Assembly (NCBI GenBank): GCA_017399185.1
Contig: JAFQEA010000019.1
Span: 1 to 64,000 of the forward strand
Reading direction: 5' to 3'
Origin: Clostridia bacterium
GTDB lineage: Bacteria; Bacillota; Clostridia; Christensenellales; Borkfalkiaceae
DNA: 64,000 bases
Made by a program: the position numbers and the translations under genes. Below, in pieces: positions 15,657-22,761 of the stretch; the stretch's first letter is position 1, and each line of letters starts with the position of its first letter. A model generated the notes under the pieces. The model did not search any database, was not told the origin of the DNA, and worked only from the letters and a program-made list of their open reading frames with translations.

Positions 15657-16376
15657 ATGTTAGATCCTAACCAGACCATTGATCTTATACGGCAAGCTAA
15701 AAATGGTGACGAAAGGGCTAAAGAAAGGCTTATTGTTGAAAACACTTCCTTGATAAAATGCGTTGCTAAAAGATTTTTAGGGCGCGGCGTAGAGTTTGAC
15801 GATTTATATCAGCTTGGGGCTTTAGGCTTTTTAAAGGCAGTTAAAAATTTTGATGAAAGCTTTAACGTTAAATTTTCAACTTACGCAGTACCAATGATTA
15901 TGGGGGAAATTAAAAGATTTTTGCGCGATGACGGCACGATAAAGGTTTCGCGCATTATAAAAATATTGAGCATAAAAATAAATCAATGCATTGACGAGTA
16001 TAAAAAACAATATAACAAAGAGCCCACATTAGATTTTCTTGCGGAAAAATTTAACGTGACCAAGGAAGACGTCGTGCTTGCTATGGGCGCGCAGACAAAG
16101 CCTGTTTCGCTATATGAGAACGTAAAAGACGGGCAGGACAAGCCGATAGAGCTTATTGATAAGATTGCCTGCGAAGATAAGGAAGACGACTTTTTGGATA
16201 TGATTATGCTAAAGCGTGTGATTAACGAATTATCCTTAAGGGAGCAGAAAATTATAATATTAAGATACTTTGGCGACAGAACGCAAAGTGAGATTGCAAA
16301 GGAGCTTGGTGTATCACAGGTTCAGGTGTCAAGGCTTGAAACAAAGATTGTTGAAAAGATTAAACAAAAAATGTAA
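15657..16376 (+). CDS. sigF: RNA polymerase sporulation sigma factor SigF
   Basis: SigF is the first forespore-specific sigma factor. The 239-residue protein has region 2 with the core-binding element EFDDLYQLGALGFLKAV and the DNA-contact segment FSTYAVPMIMGEIKRFLRD, region 3 at about 110-160, and a region 4 helix-turn-helix (RTQSEIAKELGVSQVQVSR). The start follows AAGGAG and lies 1 nt after the spoIIAB stop. The order spoIIAA-spoIIAB-sigF supports SigF over SigG, its close relative. Confidence 0.96.
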   Translation: MLDPNQTIDLIRQAKNGDERAKERLIVENTSLIKCVAKRFLGRGVEFDDLYQLGALGFLKAVKNFDESFNVKFSTYAVPMIMGEIKRFLRDDGTIKVSRIIKILSIKINQCIDEYKKQYNKEPTLDFLAEKFNVTKEDVVLAMGAQTKPVSLYENVKDGQDKPIELIDKIACEDKEDDFLDMIMLKRVINELSLREQKIIILRYFGDRTQSEIAKELGVSQVQVSRLETKIVEKIKQKM

Positions 16377-16458
16377 AAATATCTAAAATCCTTGTTGGTA
16401 TCAATGATTTTAACGATAATTATGTATAACGTAATCGTCAATTGCTAATAATATTTTT

Positions 16459-16548
16459 ATGAAAAGGATTTATGAAAGTGAGACTTTACGCCCGCCTTAT
16501 GAAAAAGAAACGCTTGTTAAAAAGGGCGGAAAGGAGCAGCAAAGATGA
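16459..16548 (+). CDS. Possible 29-residue protein coupled to spoVAC
   Basis: A tiny frame reading MKRIYESETLRPP, then YEKETLVKKGGKEQQR. Its TGA overlaps the spoVAC ATG (ATGA), the junction typical of coupled genes. It is hydrophilic, Pro- and Lys-rich, and has no membrane segment. No clear ribosome site precedes it, and a second small frame (from ATG 16472) overlaps it. I do not recognise it. It could equally be untranslated leader containing the spoVAC ribosome site. Confidence 0.3.
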   Translation: MKRIYESETLRPPYEKETLVKKGGKEQQR

Positions 16549-17009
16549 AGGCAAAGACAAAAGATTATAACGAAGAATACTTAAACCTTGTTAAGCGTTT
16601 AGCGCCTAGGACAAACGAGCCGCGCAGCTTATTTAATGCATTTATCGTTGGTGGTTTTATTTGTATTATCGGTCAATTTATACGTTATTTTCTGATGTAC
16701 GTATTTGGGATATACGGTGATGAGCTTGCAGGTGCAACGTCAATGGTGCTTATATTTATCGGGTGCTTACTTACGGGCTTGGGGGTGTATGATAAAATCG
16801 GACATTATGCGGGCGGTGGCTCTATAGTGCCGATAACAGGCTTTGCCAATTCTGTTTGCTCGCCCGCGATGGAATTTAAAAGCGAAGGCTACGTTTATGG
16901 TTTAGCGGCAAAAATGTTCGTCGTTGCCGGGCCTATTATCGTTTACGGTATTTCGGCAAGCGTAGCAACGGGCGTTGTTTATTATTTCATTAATTTACTG
17001 TCTGCTTAA
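16545..17009 (+). CDS. spoVAC: Stage V sporulation protein AC
   Basis: SpoVAC is an inner-membrane protein of the forespore implicated in dipicolinic acid uptake and, on germination, release through a mechanosensitive-type channel. The 154-residue product has a hydrophilic start (DYNEEYLNLVKRLAP) and four hydrophobic segments, including AFIVGGFICIIGQFIRYF and the conserved YAGGGSIVPITGFANSV. The ATG follows AAAGGAG. It begins the spoVAC-AD-AE set. The spoVAA, spoVAB and spoVAF genes of Bacillus are absent, as is usual in Clostridia. Confidence 0.95.
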   Translation: MKAKTKDYNEEYLNLVKRLAPRTNEPRSLFNAFIVGGFICIIGQFIRYFLMYVFGIYGDELAGATSMVLIFIGCLLTGLGVYDKIGHYAGGGSIVPITGFANSVCSPAMEFKSEGYVYGLAAKMFVVAGPIIVYGISASVATGVVYYFINLLSA

Positions 17010-17013
17010 TTTT

Positions 17014-17041
17014 TGGGCCTTGCGTGCAAGGTCTTTTTTTG
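17014..17041 (+). terminator. Intrinsic terminator between spoVAC and spoVAD
   Basis: GGCCTTGC pairs with GCAAGGTC around a 2-nt centre (probably a 4-nt loop in RNA), followed by seven T. It lies 5 nt after the spoVAC stop and inside what should be an operon, so it may lower spoVAD and spoVAE expression. Confidence 0.72.
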
Positions 17042-17077
17042 TATAAAAATCTTTTAGTAGCAAAAACTAATGTAAGA

Positions 17078-18067
17078 ATGGGTAAATCGACTATATTTTT
17101 CAAAAATAAACCGCGGATTATTTCAACTTATACTATCGCAGGGCCCAAGGAAGCCCAAGCAAACGTGGGCAAATTTATACATGAAACGCTCATTGATGAT
17201 AGGTTTGGTGAAGACACGTTTGAAAAGGCAGAGTGCAAAATGCTGTCAAGCTGTATTCAAAAGGCTATTAAAAATTCAGGCAAGAGCCTGAACGAAATCG
17301 ACGCGCTGATATCCGGCGATTTATTAAACCAGATAATTTCGGCAAGCTTTGCAGCACGCGATTACGATTTTTCCTATATTGGTGTATATAACGCCTGCTC
17401 AACCATAGTTGAGTCAATGTCGCTTGCGGGCGCGCTTGTTGACGGTGGATATATGAAAAACGTTGTTGTTGCAACGGGCAGTCATTTTGCTACGGCAGAG
17501 CGGCAGTATAGGTATCCATTGGAGCTTGGTTCAACAAGACCGCCGCAATCACAATGGACGGTAACAGGTGCAGGGGCGGCTTTGGTTTCAACCGATGGCA
17601 TATTTCCTAAAATTTTAAGCGCAACCTTTGGCAAGGTAATCGATTTTGGCGTTACTGATGCAAACAATATGGGTGCGGCGATGGCACCGTCCGCGTGTGA
17701 AACGCTCGTTACGCTTTTTAATGAAACTAAAACTTCGCCAAGTGATTACGACCTGATATTAACTGGTGATTTGGGCGCGTTAGGTACAAGACTTTTAAAG
17801 ATTTTGATTGAAAAACGCGGTTACACGATTGATAATCACGTTGATTGTGGCGAAATCGTTTACAATATTAAGGAAGAAGAATATCAAGGCGGAAGCGGCG
17901 CAGGCTGTAGTGCCGTGGTATTTAATTCGTACATTTATGATAAGCTATTAAAGGGGGAAATTAAAAAAATGATTTTTATGGCAACGGGTGCGTTATTATC
18001 AACGGTTTCAACCCAGCAAGGTGAATCAATCCCCGGGATAAGTCATGCGGTGGTGATAGAAAGCTAA
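17078..18067 (+). CDS. spoVAD: Stage V sporulation protein AD
   Basis: SpoVAD binds dipicolinic acid and has a thiolase-like (ketoacyl-synthase-like) fold; it sits on the outer face of the forespore inner membrane. The 329-residue product matches the family length (338). The family start FKNKPRIISTYTIAGPKE and the segments GVYNACSTIVESMSLAG and YQGGSGAGCSAVVF are visible. I chose ATG 17078. An upstream in-frame GTG at 17024 lies in the loop of a terminator hairpin and is unlikely. The ribosome site for ATG 17078 is poor. Confidence 0.93.
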   Translation: MGKSTIFFKNKPRIISTYTIAGPKEAQANVGKFIHETLIDDRFGEDTFEKAECKMLSSCIQKAIKNSGKSLNEIDALISGDLLNQIISASFAARDYDFSYIGVYNACSTIVESMSLAGALVDGGYMKNVVVATGSHFATAERQYRYPLELGSTRPPQSQWTVTGAGAALVSTDGIFPKILSATFGKVIDFGVTDANNMGAAMAPSACETLVTLFNETKTSPSDYDLILTGDLGALGTRLLKILIEKRGYTIDNHVDCGEIVYNIKEEEYQGGSGAGCSAVVFNSYIYDKLLKGEIKKMIFMATGALLSTVSTQQGESIPGISHAVVIES

Positions 18068-18438
18068 TGTGGGATATTGTTTTTATGTATCTGAAAGCCT
18101 TTTTGGTTGGCGGTGCTATTTGCACGCTTGCACAAGTGCTGATTAACACAACAAAAATGACTTCGGGCAGGATTTTAGTTACCTTTATGCTTTTAGGTGC
18201 TGTATTGCAGGCCTTTGGCGTTTACGAGCTTTTAATAAATTTTGCGGGTGCTGGTGCAACCGTGCCGATAAGCGGCTTTGGTTATCTTTTAGCCGAAGGT
18301 GCGATTAACGGCGCAAAGAACGGTCTTTTTTCTGCAATAACGGGTGGGCTTAAAGCGGCTTCCGCGGGGATAACAGCTGCGGTTGTATTCAGCTTTATTA
18401 TGGCACTCATTTTTAAACCGAAGTCAAAAATCAATTAA
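18067..18438 (+). CDS. spoVAE: Stage V sporulation protein AE (SpoVAEb type)
   Basis: A membrane protein of 123 residues with three to four hydrophobic segments, including YLKAFLVGGAICTLAQVLI and the conserved GAGATVPISGFGYLLAEGA. It is distantly similar to SpoVAC, which has the same GGxxVPITGF-type loop. SpoVAE works with SpoVAC and SpoVAD in dipicolinate movement. The ATG shares one base with the spoVAD stop (TAATG). Length and layout fit the SpoVAEb subgroup. Confidence 0.93.
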   Translation: MWDIVFMYLKAFLVGGAICTLAQVLINTTKMTSGRILVTFMLLGAVLQAFGVYELLINFAGAGATVPISGFGYLLAEGAINGAKNGLFSAITGGLKAASAGITAAVVFSFIMALIFKPKSKIN

Positions 18439-18457
18439 ACTTTCATACAATAAAAGT

Positions 18458-19078
18458 GTGAAAAGAAAATTCAAGGCCAAAATTTGCTCGTTTTTAATAA
18501 TTGTCGCTCTTTTTTGCGGTTATTTAGGGTTTTGCTCAACAAGAGTGCTTACCGTAAAAGGGAAAGCAGAGTTTGAATCAATGCTAAAAAGAGCGTCTTA
18601 CGTTGCAATCGCTAAAGCTACGGACGATATTTCTTTTAAGGATTTATTTACTATCACAGCTAACGCAGACGGAAATATTCAGATGCTTTCAAGTAATTCC
18701 TTAAAGCTAAACGAGCTTTCCTTCAGGCTTGCTGACGAAACGTTAAAGGCGTGTAAGCTTATCGAAGGTGGTGGCGTAAGCATACCGATAGGTGCGTTTA
18801 CGGGTATAAGCTTGCTATCAGGCACGGGTAAAATGGTCAATGTAAAAATGATTAAAATTGACGGCGTTAAGTGTGAATTTGTTTCAAGCTTTTTATCTTC
18901 GGGGATAAACCAAACAAAGCACAGTCTATATTTAAATATCGTGCCCGATTGTACGCTCATTATAGGCTTAAAGCGAATAAAAATTGACACAAAGATACAA
19001 TATTTATGCTATGAAAATCTAATTTTGGGTAGCGTACCCGAAACTTATATAACTATTGCAAACGGATTTGCAAAGTAA
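18458..19078 (+). CDS. yunB: Sporulation protein YunB
   Basis: YunB is a SigE-controlled sporulation protein of poorly defined role in B. subtilis. The 206-residue product has a basic N-terminus, one membrane helix (ICSFLIIVALFCGYLGF), and the family's C-terminal landmarks: VSIPIGAFTGISLLSG, SSGINQTKHSLYL and LGSVPETYI. I chose GTG 18458 just before the anchor; the frame is open to an ATG at 18383, but the extra residues overlap spoVAE and look non-coding. Placement right after spoVAE, 19 nt downstream, joins it to the spoVA unit. Confidence 0.88.
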   Translation: MKRKFKAKICSFLIIVALFCGYLGFCSTRVLTVKGKAEFESMLKRASYVAIAKATDDISFKDLFTITANADGNIQMLSSNSLKLNELSFRLADETLKACKLIEGGGVSIPIGAFTGISLLSGTGKMVNVKMIKIDGVKCEFVSSFLSSGINQTKHSLYLNIVPDCTLIIGLKRIKIDTKIQYLCYENLILGSVPETYITIANGFAK

Positions 19079-19103
19079 CAAAAACTAATACAAACAACAA
19101 CTT

Positions 19104-19132
19104 TAAGGCGCAATTTATCAGCGCCTTTTTTG
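19104..19132 (+). terminator. yunB terminator
   Basis: AAGGCGC pairs with GCGCCTT around a 9-nt loop, followed by six T. It ends the spoIIA-spoVA-yunB region. Confidence 0.85.
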
Positions 19133-19234
19133 GTTTTTAATCAAAAATTATCTTTAAGATAGAAAAAATTTACAATTTTTTGCTTAATTTTAGCCTAAAA
19201 TGGGCAATTTTGTTGTTTAAGACAATTCATTGGC

Positions 19235-19264
19235 TTGACTTAACTGCAATAATTATTTTATAAT
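19235..19264 (+). promoter_or_regulatory. Sigma-A promoter of pheST
   Basis: TTGACT at 19235-19240, an 18-nt spacer, and TATAAT at 19259-19264. The leader to pheS is about 45 nt, too short for a T-box. No T-box sequence is seen, so pheST control here differs from that in many Firmicutes. Confidence 0.75.
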
Positions 19265-19318
19265 TATTAAGTTATTAAATTTATAAAAATTAGCACTTGC
19301 AAAATTTTTAGGAGTATT

Positions 19319-20338
19319 ATGAAGGAAAAAATCAATCAAATTTTAGTTGAAGCAAAAGAAAAGCTTTCAACAATCGATTCACTTAAACTACTCAATGATT
19401 TCAGGGTTGAGTTTTTAGGCAAGAGCGGTAAGGTAACAGGACTACTTAAGGGTATGAAGGACGTTGCGCCCGAATTAAGACCGCAGGTTGGTCAGGCTGT
19501 TAACGGCTTAAGGGTTGAAATTGAAGCTTTAGTTGGTGAAGTAGAAGCTAACCTTAAAGCACAAGAAACGGCTTTGAGATTTAAAAACGAAGCCATTGAT
19601 ATTTCTTTACCGGGTAAAGCGCCGGAGCTTGGCACACTTCACCCAATCACACTTGTTAAAAATCTGTTGATTGATGCCTTTTCAAGCTTGGGCTTCCAAA
19701 TTTACGAAGGTCCTGAAATTGAAACGGATAAAAACAACTTCCAAATGCTCAATATCCCAGAAGACCATCCCGCAAGAGATATGCAGGATACCTTTTATAT
19801 TACAGAAAGCATTTTATTGCGCACGCACACTTCACCCGGGCAGGTACACGTAATGACTTCAACACAGCCACCAATCAAGGTTATGTGTCCGGGTAGGGTA
19901 TATCGCTCTGACGACGATGCAACACACTCACCGATTTTCCATCAAATCGAAGGGCTTGTCGTTGATAAAAACATTTCGCTTTGCGACTTAAAAGGCTCGC
20001 TTGAAGAAATTTTAAAGCACGTATTCGGTCCGCAAATTAAAACGCGTTTAAGACCGTCTTACTTCCCGTTCACAGAGCCAAGCGTTGAAATTGACGTTTC
20101 TTGCTTTGAATGCGGCGGCAAGGGCTGTAAGCTTTGCAAGGGCACGGGCTGGATTGAAGTTTTAGGCGCAGGTATGGTAAACAAAAACGTTTTACAAAAC
20201 TGCGGCATTGACCCTGAAGTTTACACAGGCTATGCATTTGGTATCGGTTTAGAGCGTATTGCAATGCTCAAGTATCATATCCCCGATATCAGAATGTTCT
20301 TCGATAACGATTTGAGATTCGTTAAGCAATTCAAATAA
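19319..20338 (+). CDS. pheS: Phenylalanyl-tRNA synthetase alpha subunit
   Basis: PheS carries the class II catalytic core of the alpha2-beta2 enzyme that charges tRNA-Phe. The 339-residue product has an N-terminal coiled-coil arm, then class II motif 2 (MCPGRVYRSDDDATHSPIFH) and motif 3 (AFGIGLERIAMLKY). A cysteine-rich insert (CFECGGKGCKLCKGTGW) is common in Firmicute PheS. The ATG follows TTAGGAG and lies under its own sigma-A promoter. pheT follows 14 nt later. Confidence 0.97.
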   Translation: MKEKINQILVEAKEKLSTIDSLKLLNDFRVEFLGKSGKVTGLLKGMKDVAPELRPQVGQAVNGLRVEIEALVGEVEANLKAQETALRFKNEAIDISLPGKAPELGTLHPITLVKNLLIDAFSSLGFQIYEGPEIETDKNNFQMLNIPEDHPARDMQDTFYITESILLRTHTSPGQVHVMTSTQPPIKVMCPGRVYRSDDDATHSPIFHQIEGLVVDKNISLCDLKGSLEEILKHVFGPQIKTRLRPSYFPFTEPSVEIDVSCFECGGKGCKLCKGTGWIEVLGAGMVNKNVLQNCGIDPEVYTGYAFGIGLERIAMLKYHIPDIRMFFDNDLRFVKQFK

Positions 20339-20352
20339 GGTAGGTAGCAATT

Positions 20353-22746
20353 ATGAGAATTCCTTTAAGTTGGTTAAGTGAATACGTTGATATTTCTTCT
20401 GTAAGCGTTACGAAGCTTCAAGAAAAATTATTTTCTTGCGGTTTTGAAGTTGAAGAAGTAATTGAAGTTAATAAATGCGTTAACAAAATTGTTACTTGCA
20501 AGATTTTAGAAAAGTCACGTCACCCTGAAGCTGACAAGCTTTTTGTTTGTAAGGTTGACGCAGGTCAGTACGGTGTGCTTCAAATTGTAACTAATGCGGT
20601 TAACGTTCAGGTTGGCAATATCGTACCTGTTGCAGTACACGGTGCGGTTTTGGCTGACGGCACTACCATTAAAAATGGTAAGCTGCGCGGCGTTGAATCC
20701 TTTGGTATGTTCTGTGGCGGCGAAGAAATCGGTATTACCGATGAATATTACGACGGCGCTTCGGGCGATTCAGTATTAATTTTCCACGATGAATTTGAGC
20801 TTGGTCAGGAAGTTTGTGACCTTTTAGATATAAAAGATACCGTTTTTGACGTTACTATCACGGCAAACAGACCTGATTGCCAAAGCATTTTAGGTATCGC
20901 AAGAGAAGTTGCCGCGCTTTTAGGTCAACCACTTAAAATGCCTTCAACTGATTATGCGGTTACAGATATCAACACTCAAGACAAGGTTGACGTTAAGATT
21001 TTAGATACAGAGCTTTGCCCACGATATATGGCGGCTTACGTTAGCGATATCAAGATTGAACCGTCACCAAAGTGGATGCAAAAACGCCTTGCGTTGATGG
21101 GTATCCGTGCAATTAATAACGTTGTTGACATTACAAACTACGTTCTTAATGAAATCGGTCAGCCAATGCACGCTTTTGATTACAGAGAGTTAAGCGGTGG
21201 CGAAATCGTTGTTAGACGCGCAAATGAGGGCGAAAAAATCGTTACATTAGACGAAAAAGAATTTGATTTGGACGATTCAGTTTTGGTTATCTGCGATGAG
21301 TCCAAGCCAAGCGCACTTGCAGGTATTATGGGCGGTCTTGGCAGCGGTATTAAAGAAGATACACAAAATATCGTTTTTGAATCTGCTAAATTCAAGCGTG
21401 ATAATATCAGAAAGACTTCAAAACGCTTAAATCAACGTTCTGATTCTTCTGCACGCTTTGAAAAGGGCGTTGACGCTTATACCACAGAGCTTGGTATGAA
21501 GCGCGCGCTTGCTCTTATCGACCAGCTTGGCGCAGGTAAGGTTTCCGCAACCATTATTGATAGAAACACGGTTTCACTTGAAAGAAAGGTTGTTACAACG
21601 TCACTTGCTAAAATCAATGCGCTTTTAGGTATTGTCGTACCACAGGAAACCGTTGTAAGCATTTTAGAGAATTTAGACTTTGAATGCACCCTTGACGGCG
21701 ATACTTTGACCGTTACCGTTCCGCTTTACCGTGACGACGTTGAAGGCTATCCTGATTTAGCTGAAGAAATTATCAGAATGTATGGCTATGACCATATTGA
21801 TTGTCAGGTTTTAAAGAACGCGCAGGTAACCTTTGGTGGAAGAAATACTTTCCAGACAAAAGAACAACGCGCAAAGGATTATTTACGCCTTGCTGGTGCA
21901 AACGAAATCATTACATATTCGTTTATCTCCCCAAGGGATTATGAAGCCTTTGGCATTGATACAACGGGTCTTAACCTTATTAGACTTAAAAACCCGTTGG
22001 GCGAAGACGTAAGCATTATGCGTACAACCTTATTGCCATCTATTTTTGCAACGGTTGTTCGTAACGTCAATAAAAAGAACACGCAGGGCAGAATTTTTGA
22101 AATCGCAAAGGTTTATTTGGCTGACAGTGTTCCTTTAACAGAGCTTCCAACCGAAAACTTAACGCTTTGCACGGCATTTTTCGGTCCGGATGAAGATTTC
22201 TTCACGTTAAAAGGTGTTTTAGAAGGCTTATTTGAAGATTTAGGACTTTCAAAGCCTGCTAAATTTGAAGTTTGCCAAAAACCTTTCTTACACCCGACAA
22301 GAAGCGCGTCAATCAGCGTTGACGGTGTGGAATTAGGCTATATCGGTCAGGTTAATCCGCTAATTTGTGAGAAACAAGGTATTGACAAGCCTGTTTACGT
22401 TGCTGAAATTGATTTTACCAAATTAGTAAGTTTCGCTAACAAAGAAATCTTTGTTAAGACCTTCTCTAAATTCCCGGCGGTTGAGCGTGATTTGGCGCTC
22501 GTTTGCGATAGGGAATTAACCCATGCACAAATCCTTGAAACCATTTTATCTGCAAGGGTTAAAACATTAACGCAGGTTAAGCTTTTTGACGTTTATACGG
22601 GTGAACATATCGCACCCGATAAGAAGAGCTTGGCGTATAGATTGACTTTCTCTTCAAACGAAAAAACCTTTGACGTTGAAGAAGTTGAAAACTTTGTAAG
22701 AAAGATTTTAATCAAGCTTGACGCTATTGGCGTTAAGTTAAGATAA
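20353..22746 (+). CDS. pheT: Phenylalanyl-tRNA synthetase beta subunit
   Basis: PheT is the structural and editing subunit. The 797-residue product has the expected domains in order: an EMAP-like tRNA-binding domain (about 40-150), B1, the B3/B4 editing domain (about 200-380), B5 (about 400-470), a class II-like core and the C-terminal anticodon-binding FDX-ACB domain (about 700-797). The start motif MRIPLSWLSEYVDI is typical. It follows pheS with a TAAGGTAGG ribosome site and is probably cotranscribed with pheS and mutS2. Confidence 0.97.
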   Translation: MRIPLSWLSEYVDISSVSVTKLQEKLFSCGFEVEEVIEVNKCVNKIVTCKILEKSRHPEADKLFVCKVDAGQYGVLQIVTNAVNVQVGNIVPVAVHGAVLADGTTIKNGKLRGVESFGMFCGGEEIGITDEYYDGASGDSVLIFHDEFELGQEVCDLLDIKDTVFDVTITANRPDCQSILGIAREVAALLGQPLKMPSTDYAVTDINTQDKVDVKILDTELCPRYMAAYVSDIKIEPSPKWMQKRLALMGIRAINNVVDITNYVLNEIGQPMHAFDYRELSGGEIVVRRANEGEKIVTLDEKEFDLDDSVLVICDESKPSALAGIMGGLGSGIKEDTQNIVFESAKFKRDNIRKTSKRLNQRSDSSARFEKGVDAYTTELGMKRALALIDQLGAGKVSATIIDRNTVSLERKVVTTSLAKINALLGIVVPQETVVSILENLDFECTLDGDTLTVTVPLYRDDVEGYPDLAEEIIRMYGYDHIDCQVLKNAQVTFGGRNTFQTKEQRAKDYLRLAGANEIITYSFISPRDYEAFGIDTTGLNLIRLKNPLGEDVSIMRTTLLPSIFATVVRNVNKKNTQGRIFEIAKVYLADSVPLTELPTENLTLCTAFFGPDEDFFTLKGVLEGLFEDLGLSKPAKFEVCQKPFLHPTRSASISVDGVELGYIGQVNPLICEKQGIDKPVYVAEIDFTKLVSFANKEIFVKTFSKFPAVERDLALVCDRELTHAQILETILSARVKTLTQVKLFDVYTGEHIAPDKKSLAYRLTFSSNEKTFDVEEVENFVRKILIKLDAIGVKLR

Positions 22747-22761
22747 TTGTTAGGTTGAATT

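Noticed and set aside
17024..17077. GTG 17024 as the start of spoVAD
   Set aside because: It lies in the loop of a terminator hairpin and adds residues absent from the family; ATG 17078 gives the usual N-terminus.
19133..19318. T-box riboswitch before pheST
   Set aside because: The promoter at 19235-19264 leaves a leader of only about 45 nt, with no T-box sequence or antiterminator hairpin.
20101..20160. Cysteine cluster in PheS as a fused DnaJ-type zinc domain
   Set aside because: The C-x2-C pairs are a normal insert in Firmicute PheS, not a fusion.
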